From Segatella copri (GTDB taxonomy: Bacteria; Bacteroidota; Bacteroidia; Bacteroidales; Bacteroidaceae): DNA of 64,000 nt. How positions within the stretch are numbered: position 1 is the stretch's first letter; each line of letters opens with the position of its first letter. The stretch lies in NCBI RefSeq assembly GCF_949820605.1, contig NZ_CATKVU010000007.1, forward strand, positions 62,001 to 126,000, written 5' to 3'. Below the pieces are notes generated by a model, which ran no database searches, was not told the origin of the DNA, and saw only the letters and a list, made by a program, of their open reading frames with translations. Positions 10,401 to 17,996 of the stretch are shown piece after piece. The translations under genes and the position numbers were made by a program.

Positions 10401-10993
10401 TGGAGTATGCTTACGGAAGCACTCTCGCTGAGCCTTGGAAGGAGGACGGAAGCAAGGTTCCTACTCTTTACTTCAACAATATCGCAAAGGCTCTCGCTGT
10501 TAGCGCAGATGATGTAACTGTAGGTACTGACGATAAGGGCGCTGTTGTAGTTCAGGTTTCTGTATATGGTATGGAGAACGCAGACCTGGAGTCTGACCTG
10601 GAAGTTTCTGCTACTGGTAATGCTACTGCTACTCTTGGTGAGGCTCATGGCAACAGCATCGACCTGGTTATCAAGGGTACGAAGATGGGTATCGGTGAGG
10701 TTACCGTTAGCTTCGGTGAGTTCTCTGCTACAATCAATGTAACAGTTCTCAAGAACTATGTAAGCGGTATCGAGAACGTAGAGGATGCTGCGGCTTTGGT
10801 TATCAAGGCAGCTGACGCTCAGATTTCTGCCGAGGGTGCTGACGCTATCTATGTTTACAGCGTAAACGGCAAGCTCGTAGGCAAGACTTCTGGTGCTGCT
10901 TTCAGCACAGCAGGTTTGACCTCTGGTCTCTACATCGTAAAGGCAACTGATAAGGCTGGTCATAAGGCTACAGCCAAGTTTGTTATCAAGTAA
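7451..10993 (+). CDS. Large exported protein with GLUG-like repeats and a type IX sorting tail
   Basis: 1180 residues with a clear signal peptide (MRLLSTLCLSLLLGASGTAAMA). Residues roughly 615-900 carry Gly-rich repeats (VGLFGSLD, GGLVGCAN, VGGIVGQTR, LGGIVGIAG, VGGFIGDN, AGGIVGVME) that resemble GLUG/adhesin-type beta-helix units. The last ~80 residues, ending SVNGKLVGKTSGAAFST and then GLYIVKATDKAGHKATAKFVIK-type sequence, look like a type IX C-terminal sorting domain. The protein should therefore cross the outer membrane and be anchored or released by PorU. It lies 2 bp upstream of the M6 protease gene, also a type IX cargo. A role in binding protein substrate or host surface is possible. 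Confidence 0.8.
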   Translation: MRLLSTLCLSLLLGASGTAAMASSKASFAKKFKNADIHRLVSVPGMVDCSNSAYQMRQAGFANISNAPTRVGDTPTNSASGEAYGWVTGSDGGNWYFTQSIVSRDSVFSEYYTAHFHESSEITLFDNNHKQVGSFSVKVPEGWKHVQNITPYGPVTKKLFDKDGKSNEILVEFHDAFNGENKYLTRAYDVNTGEIKFEMEGTGLVFDASKGWNSYQRLIMTHESDSLYNIDVIAPPASGQDNWYVEHTFSFNIDNRISYLQGSCFNCMNVDGTPYYVLAQYEKPYTDTDAGDGNQDIVQNPDNFLVLRTLNKNYKQVDSLRVSINAPEGVPYRSAAFGLFGNNDLSEGYFSNNGKLNYVVELLDYTPSLDADLASFAVYDSEHGKLKDICDKVTSNQWALLNTIHGKSDQMWFLQTLGTGESAGQQIQLVDVPSCKKAGVLPQNIDGNNISSNFDRYPTSANAQGYQYVIALANAEGSEAGEVLAPIAWVNPDCTIDHVDRLNLGTKAELFTPLLNSTSLNPYLFNTDDDMEYVYLAKKRREDGSNKLDNVLEVAKVDGTVLKSWRGDDTHSISQAGFPVMNELGKYQMFVVFSDTKNNKYDMSFYDLPFTKFEQGGKGTVEDPYLISTTGDFQQMALEPTKSYKLVADIDMAKAAQWWTPIKSFTGSLDGDGHTVYNLGIRTTEGHVGLFGSLDINGVAKNLIFVNPTVDVTNTNQYIGVLAGETSYSTDSKAKGANVDSVFVYGAKIAGEDAMVSAAGGLVGCANLYTNIANSSFQGEISLPNSENVGGIVGQTRTSSGVNACYANVNATAKSNLGGIVGIAGSVQDKCAFSNCEVRGKLTAENTVGGFIGDNFFNGISNVISHADIVATSKSAWNGYAAGGIVGVMESAWNGGAGYVKNCVFDGSIKAFENGEEVSNPATTHQIAGRTIADEDYAAGETPKTETRFSNNYTANNVGNTDAASVEGAFKAAKEMNKDFFAGLEYAYGSTLAEPWKEDGSKVPTLYFNNIAKALAVSADDVTVGTDDKGAVVVQVSVYGMENADLESDLEVSATGNATATLGEAHGNSIDLVIKGTKMGIGEVTVSFGEFSATINVTVLKNYVSGIENVEDAAALVIKAADAQISAEGADAIYVYSVNGKLVGKTSGAAFSTAGLTSGLYIVKATDKAGHKATAKFVIK

Positions 10994-10995
10994 GT

Positions 10996-13818
10996 ATGAA
11001 AAAATTAATCATATTCAGTTTATTGGTGGTCTGCTTTGTGCAGGCCACCTTTGCTATTCCTGCTTATCCGAAACCTTTGAAGGTGAAGCAGGCTGATGGC
11101 TCCTGGATCACCATCCAGATGCATGGTGATGAGCATGGCCATTATGTGATGACTTCCGATGGTATTCCGCTCGTGTTCAATGCCCAGCTGCGAAACTACG
11201 AGTATGCCGACTGGAAGAATGGTGAGGTGCAGGCTAGCGGCATCAAGGCTACAGAGGCTTCTGACAGAAGTGCTCAGGTCAAGAAGTTCATCGAAAGCCA
11301 GGACAAGTCTGCCATCTTGGAATCTTTCAAGCGTGCCCGTCTGCAGCAGCTGCAGCAAGTCTTCTCGGCTCGCAGAAATGCTTCTCTAAAAAACGGCATC
11401 AATTCTGCGTCCCCGCTCTCAGCGGTTTCATCGCTGGTCTCCCGTTCCAGCAGCAATCCGCAGGAAGAAAAATTAAATAATTTCCCTACCACAGGCGAAG
11501 TTCATTCATTGGTCATCTTGGTGCAGTTTGCTGATACGAAGTTCTCTACCGTGGGTAGCGATGCGCATCAGTTCTTCAACAGTATGCTCAATGAACCGGG
11601 TTTTACTTATAGCAATGGTGCCAACGGAAGTGCGAGAGATTTCTATGTGAACAGCTCCAATGGCAAATTCCAACCTCAGTTTGATGTCATCGGCCCTGTA
11701 ACATTGCCAAAGAAGTATTCTTATTATGGAGCCAACAAGGGTTCTTCTACGGATAATCCGGTAGCCCTGGAGGAGTTCGTGAGAGAGGCTTGTACTCTTG
11801 CCGACCCATTGGTGGATTTCTCGCAGTATGATCACAACCAGGATGGCTTCATCGACAATATCTATTTCTTCTATGCCGGAAAGGGTGAGGCTGATTCGGG
11901 TGATGGCAATGCCATCTGGCCACATTCTGCCTATTATGCTGATATCGCCAAGGAAGCTGGGGGTACCCAGAAGTCGCTGAAGTTGGATGGCATCGAGGTG
12001 GGAAACTATACCTGCAGTAACGAAATCAATGGTACCATCATCACACCTCAGCCTGCGGGCATCGGTACCTTCGTGCATGAATTCGGTCATGTGCTCGGCC
12101 TTGCCGATCATTATGATATATATTATGGTATGGCAACCTTTACCCCTGGTTCCTTCGATACCATGGATAGGGCTTCCTACAACAACAACGGCAATACGCC
12201 TGCGGCATTCTCTGCCTACGAGCGTGCCTGCCTGGGATGGCTCGACCTGACCGTGTTGAAGAATGGGGTAGATACCCTCAATGTCCTGCCTGACCTGAAC
12301 GACAGCAACAAGGCATACATGGTGCCTGTGGGAGGAACCAATGATCAGGAATACTTCATCATGGAGAACCGCCAGCAGAAGGGCTGGGATGCGTTCATTC
12401 CGGGCCATGGCATGTTGCTCTGGCATATCGATTATGATGCCAAGGCTTGGGAGAAAAATGAGTTGAACATCACTGGCACTCATCAGCGTGTAGATATCGT
12501 TGAGGCTGATAACAAGCTTACCGATAATACCCGTTCGGGAGATCCGTTCCCTGGAACATCGAATGTGTCTCAGTGTAATCTGACTTCCTGGGCTGGTGGC
12601 AAGGTGATGTCTCTGGATGATATCGAGGAGAAGGATGGCATCATCAATCTCATGCTCGGCGGACTTAATCTGAAACTGAATACTCCTGACGTGAAGGTTA
12701 CTGAGATCCAGGATAGCAGTATTGTGGTAGGATGGACAGATGTGCCGGTTGCCAAGCGATATGTTCTGAACATCAGCTCAGTGGTGAATGGAAAAAAAGA
12801 ACCTCTGCCGCTCTATAATAATAAGGTATATACAGCAGCACAGCCTTCTCTTCATGTTGAGCGCTTGAGTCCTGAAACTACCTATGAGATTACCTTGCAG
12901 GCAAACCGTGGCTCTTATTCTTCTGATGTCTACACCCAGCAGTTCACTACTGCCGCTATTCCTTTCAGCAAGTATTATGTGACTGATGTAAAGGCTACCG
13001 CAGTCGGTAAAACAGGCTTCACGGCTTCATGGAAAGGTATGGAAGCAGCAGATGATTACGTGGTGACCTTGCATCAATTGGTTTATGCTTCAGAGGCAAC
13101 CCAGAAGGGCTATGACTTCGGCAATGAACTGGAGGGCATGCCATCACTTTGGGAAACCAATGGAAACCTGAGCATGACTTCGTATGGCGAGGAAGTGCCT
13201 TGTCTCCGTCTGAACAAGATGGATTCCTATCTGAAGATGGCATCTGCCAAGGAACGTATCTCTTCTGTCAAGTTCTTCGCCAAGTCATCTTCTTCAACCA
13301 AGGCAACCTTGGCAGTAGAGGCTTATCAGAATGGAGAATGGAAGCAGATTGCTACTTTGCAGGGAGGTGCAGACATGGCTTCGGGAGATACCTATAGCTA
13401 TGATTTGCCGGAGTTGGCTGATTCAGTAAGACTGAATGTCATCCAGCGTACTTCCGGTGCTTTCTATATCGATGATGTGCTTTTGGGATGCAATGCATTG
13501 ATTCACGAACCGGTGGCAGCCTACCAGAAGGTTTCTACCAATGGCAAGACAGAATTTGCATTCTCAGGTCTGGACACAGATGCTACCTATGCGCTGGTAG
13601 TAAATGCCAGCAAGAAGGGTGAACTTTCTTACGGTTCCAAGGAACTCATCGTGACACCGGCAAGTTCTACGGGTATCAGTTCTGTCACAGCCACCCCGTC
13701 ACGTAATGGACAGAAGAGATACTACGATCTCAATGGCCGCAGGGTTTCTGCCACGGATATGCGTCATGGCATTTATATCGTGAAGCAGGGAAACAGCGTA
13801 TATAAAATCGTTAGATAG
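10996..13818 (+). CDS. M6-family secreted metalloprotease with type IX sorting tail
   Basis: 940 residues with a signal peptide ending near AFA. Residues 361-371 read HEFGHVLGLAD, the zinc site of M6 (immune inhibitor A-like) peptidases, and residues 279-287 (DHNQDGFID) form a calcium-loop-like motif usual in this family. A linker of one or two fibronectin-III-like domains follows (about 560-670), then a further beta region. The C-terminus, from RYYDLNGRRVS to the GIYIVKQGNSVYKIVR end, is a type IX sorting tail. It is the last gene of the SusC/D operon and probably digests extracellular protein to feed the importer. The active site looks complete. Confidence 0.9.
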   Translation: MKKLIIFSLLVVCFVQATFAIPAYPKPLKVKQADGSWITIQMHGDEHGHYVMTSDGIPLVFNAQLRNYEYADWKNGEVQASGIKATEASDRSAQVKKFIESQDKSAILESFKRARLQQLQQVFSARRNASLKNGINSASPLSAVSSLVSRSSSNPQEEKLNNFPTTGEVHSLVILVQFADTKFSTVGSDAHQFFNSMLNEPGFTYSNGANGSARDFYVNSSNGKFQPQFDVIGPVTLPKKYSYYGANKGSSTDNPVALEEFVREACTLADPLVDFSQYDHNQDGFIDNIYFFYAGKGEADSGDGNAIWPHSAYYADIAKEAGGTQKSLKLDGIEVGNYTCSNEINGTIITPQPAGIGTFVHEFGHVLGLADHYDIYYGMATFTPGSFDTMDRASYNNNGNTPAAFSAYERACLGWLDLTVLKNGVDTLNVLPDLNDSNKAYMVPVGGTNDQEYFIMENRQQKGWDAFIPGHGMLLWHIDYDAKAWEKNELNITGTHQRVDIVEADNKLTDNTRSGDPFPGTSNVSQCNLTSWAGGKVMSLDDIEEKDGIINLMLGGLNLKLNTPDVKVTEIQDSSIVVGWTDVPVAKRYVLNISSVVNGKKEPLPLYNNKVYTAAQPSLHVERLSPETTYEITLQANRGSYSSDVYTQQFTTAAIPFSKYYVTDVKATAVGKTGFTASWKGMEAADDYVVTLHQLVYASEATQKGYDFGNELEGMPSLWETNGNLSMTSYGEEVPCLRLNKMDSYLKMASAKERISSVKFFAKSSSSTKATLAVEAYQNGEWKQIATLQGGADMASGDTYSYDLPELADSVRLNVIQRTSGAFYIDDVLLGCNALIHEPVAAYQKVSTNGKTEFAFSGLDTDATYALVVNASKKGELSYGSKELIVTPASSTGISSVTATPSRNGQKRYYDLNGRRVSATDMRHGIYIVKQGNSVYKIVR

Positions 13819-13850
13819 TAAATATTAGTATTATTTTTTTTAAAGTGTAA

Positions 13851-13997
13851 GTATTAAGAAACAAATTACTTTTTGCGGCTATCACTGTCAGCGAGGCTGT
13901 TAAGGTTGGCAAGGTTTACTCTATCGACGTCAAGCGCGTAAGCAAGTCTGCCAAGGGTCTTGTTATCATCAATGGCAAGAAGGTGATTTTAAAGTAA
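13851..13997 (+). pseudogene. Relic of a type IX cargo gene: fused start-like and C-terminal sorting-tail remnant
   Basis: A 48-codon frame without an ATG, preceded by an in-frame stop at 13848-13850 and closed by TAA at 13995. It begins VLRNKLLFAAITVS, which looks like a signal-peptide start whose initiator is degraded. It ends VYSIDVKRVSKSAKG then LVIINGKKVILK, which closely resembles the end of type IX sorting domains. This suggests a large internal deletion that joined the first and last codons of a former secreted-protein gene downstream of the M6 protease. It is not expected to be translated. Confidence 0.6.
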
Positions 13998-14052
13998 GTT
14001 ATATATCTTCTCTCGAGCCCACGAAGTAGGGCTTTAAATAGACTTCATTTCG

Positions 14053-14087
14053 GCTCCCTCGGTCTTTGTGCTGAGGGAGCTTTTTTT
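14053..14087 (+). terminator. Rho-independent terminator
   Basis: A perfect 8-bp stem GCTCCCTC/GAGGGAGC (14053-14060 and 14073-14080) with a 12-nt loop is followed by seven T. It closes the SusC/D-protease operon and the relic before the ribosomal-protein promoter. Confidence 0.9.
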
Positions 14088-14181
14088 GCTTATCCTGAGC
14101 AGAAAAGCGCAAACTAAGTTAAATATTCATAAAAGTTTGGGGTTAAGACTCGTAACCTACACATAATCAAATAAAAATGTG

Positions 14182-14189
14182 TAATTTTG
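14182..14189 (+). promoter_or_regulatory. Bacteroidetes -7 element of the rplM-rpsI operon
   Basis: TAATTTTG matches the TAnnTTTG consensus of the Bacteroidetes primary sigma factor. No convincing TTTG or TTG lies 19-21 bp upstream. Transcription would begin near 14196, leaving a leader of about 150 nt before rplM. Confidence 0.65.
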
Positions 14190-14199
14190 CAGTCCGATT

Positions 14200-14343
14200 A
14201 TTTCGGGGATACACTTAGAGTCCCCAAGATATGGTGTGTTAATAGCATGCCCTGTGGCCGGGGTATGTGGTTAGTGAATCACCTGTCTGAATAGTGAGTA
14301 AAAAAGATTAAAACGTTTTTTAGTAGTAAATTTAAATTTTAAA
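14200..14343 (+). promoter_or_regulatory. Structured 5' leader of rplM-rpsI
   Basis: Two hairpins can be drawn: GGGGA/TCCCC (14205-14209 with 14221-14225) and CATGCCC/GGGTATG (14246-14252 with 14261-14267, one G-U pair). Ribosomal-protein leaders often bind the encoded protein for autogenous control. That role is inferred from position and foldability, not from a recognised family. Confidence 0.4.
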
Positions 14344-14805
14344 ATGGACACATTAAGTTACAAGACTATTTCCGTAAACAAGGAAACAGCTAAGAAAGAG
14401 TGGGTCGTAATCGACGCTACCGACCAGGTTGTAGGTCGCCTCTGCTCTAAGGTTGCTAAATTGCTCCGCGGAAAGTACAAGCCAACTTTCACTCCACACG
14501 TAGATTGTGGTGACAACGTAATCATTATCAATGCCGCTAAGGTAGTTTTCACTGGTAAGAAGGAAACAGATAAGGTTTACACTCGTTACACTGGTTATCC
14601 AGGTGGTCAGCGCTTCAACACTCCAGCAGAGTTGCGCAAGCGTCCTGATGGAATGGACAAGATCCTCCGTCACGCTATCAAGGGTATGTTGCCAAAGGGC
14701 CCTCTCGGTCGTTCTTTGATGGACAACCTCTTCATTTACGATGGCACAGAGCACAAGCACGAGGCACAGCAGCCAAAGGCTATTGATATTAACCAGTATA
14801 AATAA
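14344..14805 (+). CDS. rplM: 50S ribosomal protein L13
   Basis: 153 residues, near the usual 142-150. It contains the L13 core WVVIDATDQVVGRLCSKVAK, the PHVDCGDNVIIINA segment and GMLPKGPLGRSLMDNLFIY near the C-terminus. L13 is an early-assembly protein of the large subunit. The rpsI gene follows 10 bp later, the conserved L13-S9 pair. Confidence 0.98.
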   Translation: MDTLSYKTISVNKETAKKEWVVIDATDQVVGRLCSKVAKLLRGKYKPTFTPHVDCGDNVIIINAAKVVFTGKKETDKVYTRYTGYPGGQRFNTPAELRKRPDGMDKILRHAIKGMLPKGPLGRSLMDNLFIYDGTEHKHEAQQPKAIDINQYK

Positions 14806-14815
14806 TTAAGGTAGA

Positions 14816-15202
14816 ATGGAAGTAATTAATGCAATTGGTCGCCGTAAGAGCGCTGTAGCTCGTGTATACCTCACAGAGGGTACCGGTAAGATCACAATCA
14901 ACAAGAAAGATATTGAGACATATTTCCCATCAGCAATCCTTCGCTATGTAGTAAAGCAGCCATTGCAGTTGCTCGAAGCTGAGGGTAAGTATGATATTAA
15001 GGCAAACCTCGACGGTGGTGGTTTCACCGGTCAGAGCCAGGCTCTCCGCCTCGCTATCGCTCGCGCACTCGTTAAGATCGACGCTAACGATAAGAAGGCT
15101 TTGAAGGATGCAGGCTTCATGACACGTGACTCACGTGCTGTTGAGCGTAAGAAGCCAGGTCAGCCAAAGGCTCGTCGTCGCTTCCAGTTCAGCAAGCGTT
15201 AA
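14816..15202 (+). CDS. rpsI: 30S ribosomal protein S9
   Basis: 128 residues with the S9 start NAIGRRKSAVARVYL, a GGGFTGQSQALRLAIARAL core and the basic C-terminal tail KPGQPKARRRFQFSKR, which reaches the decoding centre and contacts P-site tRNA. It is cotranscribed with rplM. The next gene, rpsB, starts 156 bp downstream. I see no TAnnTTTG promoter or U-tract terminator in that gap, so the four translation genes may form one unit. Confidence 0.98.
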   Translation: MEVINAIGRRKSAVARVYLTEGTGKITINKKDIETYFPSAILRYVVKQPLQLLEAEGKYDIKANLDGGGFTGQSQALRLAIARALVKIDANDKKALKDAGFMTRDSRAVERKKPGQPKARRRFQFSKR

Positions 15203-15358
15203 TCTTATACATATTTTATTATATATACAGATTATATATAGCTGAGCTAAAAAGTTTAGTATCTAAATCGGTGAGATTCCATTAATCGGGGACTACTCAT
15301 CGACTGATCTAACATTAGATTCAAAAAGAAAGTAAACACAATTAAAAAAGAAAAAACA

Positions 15359-16129
15359 ATGTCAAGAACAAATTTTGACCAGTTACTTCAGGCAGGTTGC
15401 CACTTCGGACACCTCCGTCGCAAGTGGAATCCAGCAATGGCTCCTTACATCTTCATGGAGCGTAACGGTATTCATATTATCGACCTCAACAAGACTGTCG
15501 CTAAGATTGACGAGGCTGCTGAGGCTCTCAAGACAATTGCCAAGACAGGTAGAAAGATCCTGTTTGTCGCTACTAAAAAACAAGCTAAGGACGTAGTTGC
15601 TGAGAAGGCAGCTTCTATCAATATGCCATACGTAAACGAGCGTTGGGCTGGTGGTATGCTCACCAACTTCCCTACAATCCGTAAGGCAGTTAAGAAAATG
15701 ACAAACATCGATCGTCTGTTGAACGATGGTACATTCTCTAACCTCTCTAAGCGCGAGTTGCTTCAGGTAAGCCGCCAGCGTGCTAAGTTGGAGAAGAACC
15801 TCGGTTCTATCGCAGATATGGCCCGTCTCCCAGTAGCCCTCTTCGTTGTTGACGTAATGAAGGAGCACATCGCTGTTAAGGAGGCTAACCGTCTTGGTAT
15901 TCCAGTGTTCGGTATCGTAGATACCAACTCTGATCCTAGGAATGTTGATTACGTTATCCCAGCTAACGACGATGCTAAGGATTCTGTAGATGCTATCCTT
16001 ACTGCTGTTTGCGGTGCTATCGCTGAGGCTCTCGAGGAGCGCAAGGCTGAGAAGGCTGACGACAAGGCTGCTGCTGAGCAGAAGGACCAGCCTAAGAAGA
16101 AGGCTGCCCGCAAGGACGAGGCTGAGTAA
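15359..16129 (+). CDS. rpsB: 30S ribosomal protein S2
   Basis: 256 residues. It shows the S2 signatures LLQAGCHFGHLRRKWNPAMAPYIF and VNERWAGGMLTNFPTIRKAV, and the GIPVFGIVDTNSDPRNVDYVIPANDDA region. The C-terminus is a Lys/Ala/Glu-rich tail typical of Bacteroidetes. It lies upstream of tsf, a widespread pairing. The 108-bp gap to tsf contains a modest hairpin AAGCCAT/ATGGCTT (16152-16158 with 16178-16184) that could attenuate, though no clean U-tract follows. Confidence 0.98.
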   Translation: MSRTNFDQLLQAGCHFGHLRRKWNPAMAPYIFMERNGIHIIDLNKTVAKIDEAAEALKTIAKTGRKILFVATKKQAKDVVAEKAASINMPYVNERWAGGMLTNFPTIRKAVKKMTNIDRLLNDGTFSNLSKRELLQVSRQRAKLEKNLGSIADMARLPVALFVVDVMKEHIAVKEANRLGIPVFGIVDTNSDPRNVDYVIPANDDAKDSVDAILTAVCGAIAEALEERKAEKADDKAAAEQKDQPKKKAARKDEAE

Positions 16130-16237
16130 TTAGGCAAAGAAATATATACTGAAGCCATTGATTCTGTTTATGATTCGATGGCTTTAGTAGCTTTTAAGCA
16201 AAGATTATTATTAACTTTTTAATATAAAAATATTATT

Positions 16238-17233
16238 ATGGCTGTTTCAATTGAAGATATCAAGAAACTTCGCGCTATGACTGGTGCTGGTCTTGCTGAC
16301 GTTAAGAAGGCACTCACAGAGGCTGAAGGTGATTTCGATAAGGCAAAGGAGTTGCTCCGTGAGCGTGGTCTCGCTATCGCTGCTAAGCGTTCTGACCGTG
16401 AGACTTCTAACGGTTGCGTTCTCGTTAAGAAGGTTAACGATTTCGCTGCTATCATCGCTCTCAAGTGCGAGACTGACTTCGTAGCTAATGGTGCTGACTT
16501 CATCAAGTTGACATCTGATATCCTCGACGCTGCTATCGCTGCCAAGGCTCACACTCTCGACGAGGTGAAGACTTTGAAGGTTGGCGATGCTGATGTTCAG
16601 GCTGCTGTTACACAGCGCTCTGGTATCACTGGCGAGAAGATGGAGCTCGACGGCTACTGTGTTCTCGAGGGTGACAACATTGAGGTTTACGACCACATGA
16701 ACAAGCACACATTGTGTACTATGGTTCAGCTCAACGAGAACAACGAGGAGGCTGGTCACAAGGTAGCTATGCAGGTTGCTGCTATGCGCCCTGTAGCTCT
16801 CGACGAGTCTTCAGTTTCTGAGGAGACTAAGAAGACTGAGCTCGAGGTTGCTGTTGCCAAGACTAAGGAAGAGCTCGTAGAGAAGGCTGTTAACGCTGCT
16901 TTGAAGAAGGCTGGCATCAACCCAGCTCACGTTGACTCTGAGGAGCACATCGAGAGCAACACCAAGAAGGGTTGGTTGACACCTGAGCAGGCTGAAGAGG
17001 CTCGCAACATCAAGAAGACTGTTGGTGAGGAGAAGGCTGCTACTTTGAACCCTACTATGATCCAGAACATTGCTAATGGTCGTCTGGCTAAGTTCTTCAA
17101 GGAGAACTGTCTCGTTGACCAGGAGTTCCAGTTCGGTGACGGTGACAAGCAGACTGTTGCTCAGTACCTCGCTTCTCAGAGCAAGGATCTCAAGATCGTT
17201 GCTTACCAGCGCTTTACTCTTGCTGCTGAGTAA
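16238..17233 (+). CDS. tsf: Translation elongation factor Ts
   Basis: 331 residues. The N-terminal UBA-like domain includes KLRAMTGAGLADVKKALTEAEGDFDKAKELLRERG, and the dimerisation/core region has LKCETDFVANGADF. EF-Ts exchanges GDP for GTP on EF-Tu. Length and motifs are normal for Bacteroidetes. A strong terminator lies 52 bp downstream. Confidence 0.98.
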   Translation: MAVSIEDIKKLRAMTGAGLADVKKALTEAEGDFDKAKELLRERGLAIAAKRSDRETSNGCVLVKKVNDFAAIIALKCETDFVANGADFIKLTSDILDAAIAAKAHTLDEVKTLKVGDADVQAAVTQRSGITGEKMELDGYCVLEGDNIEVYDHMNKHTLCTMVQLNENNEEAGHKVAMQVAAMRPVALDESSVSEETKKTELEVAVAKTKEELVEKAVNAALKKAGINPAHVDSEEHIESNTKKGWLTPEQAEEARNIKKTVGEEKAATLNPTMIQNIANGRLAKFFKENCLVDQEFQFGDGDKQTVAQYLASQSKDLKIVAYQRFTLAAE

Positions 17234-17284
17234 TCATTACTCAAAAGCAAGCGTTAATTTGACTTATAGTTAAATTAGAATACC

Positions 17285-17337
17285 GGGAGTTATGAAGTTA
17301 AGCCTCGCTTTGCTTCTAACTCCCATTTCTTTTTTAT
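17285..17337 (+). terminator. Rho-independent terminator after tsf
   Basis: GGGAGTTA (17285-17292) pairs perfectly with TAACTCCC (17317-17324). GAAG/CTTC extends the stem after a one-base bulge, and a T-rich tract follows from 17326. Confidence 0.85.
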
Positions 17338-17353
17338 ATAAAAATTTGATGTT

Positions 17354-17971
17354 ATGAAGATATTTGCCATCGGTATGAACTATACCGAACACAATAAATC
17401 GCTGCATGGTACGTTATCTAAACCAGAGCGTCCTGTCATCTTTACCAAGGCAGATTCTGCTTTGCTCAATAACGGCAAGCCTTTCTTCATCCCTGATCAT
17501 CTGGGAAGAATAGAGTATGAAACCGAAGTAGTGGTCAGAATATCCAAGTTGGGAAAGACCATTCCGCAGCGTTTCGCCCACCGCTATTACGATGCAGTAA
17601 CCGTAGGTATCGACTTTACGGCACGCGAGATGCAGAAGAAACTGCGCGAGGCTGGCCAGCCTTGGGAACTCGCCAAGGGATTCGACGGTTCTGCGGTTAT
17701 CGGCGAATGGGTCGACATCCAGAAGTTCCGTGATATCCAGGCACTGCACTTCCGCCTCGACCTCAATGACAAGACCGTACAGGAAGGCTGCACGAGTGAT
17801 ATGCTCTACAAGGTAGATGAAATCATCTCCTACATCAGCCAGTACTTCACGCTCAAGACGGGCGACCTGCTCTATACCGGATGTCCTACAGGCTGCGGTC
17901 CTGTCAACATCGACGACCATCTCGTAGGCTATCTCGAAGACAGGAAGGTGCTCGATTTTCACTGTAAATAA
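17354..17971 (+). CDS. Fumarylacetoacetate hydrolase (FAH) family protein
   Basis: 205 residues, the size of the short single-domain FAH/YcgM acylpyruvase-type enzymes. It has the family metal-site context GRIEYETEVVVRIS, then YDAVTVGIDFTAREMQ and KGFDGSAVIG, and ends GDLLYTGCPTGCGPVNIDDHLVG. Such enzymes hydrolyse or decarboxylate beta-diketo acids with Mg or Mn. It starts 17 bp after the upstream T-tract, so it probably depends on read-through or an unseen promoter. It precedes porU by 25 bp. Its exact substrate is not determined. Confidence 0.9.
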   Translation: MKIFAIGMNYTEHNKSLHGTLSKPERPVIFTKADSALLNNGKPFFIPDHLGRIEYETEVVVRISKLGKTIPQRFAHRYYDAVTVGIDFTAREMQKKLREAGQPWELAKGFDGSAVIGEWVDIQKFRDIQALHFRLDLNDKTVQEGCTSDMLYKVDEIISYISQYFTLKTGDLLYTGCPTGCGPVNIDDHLVGYLEDRKVLDFHCK

Positions 17972-17996
17972 ACAATATTGCAAGTAATATATCGAT

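Noticed and set aside
9806..10963. 385-codon open frame antisense to the 1180-residue cargo gene
   Set aside because: The plus-strand protein has a signal peptide, Gly-rich repeats and a sorting tail; the antisense frame has nothing recognisable.
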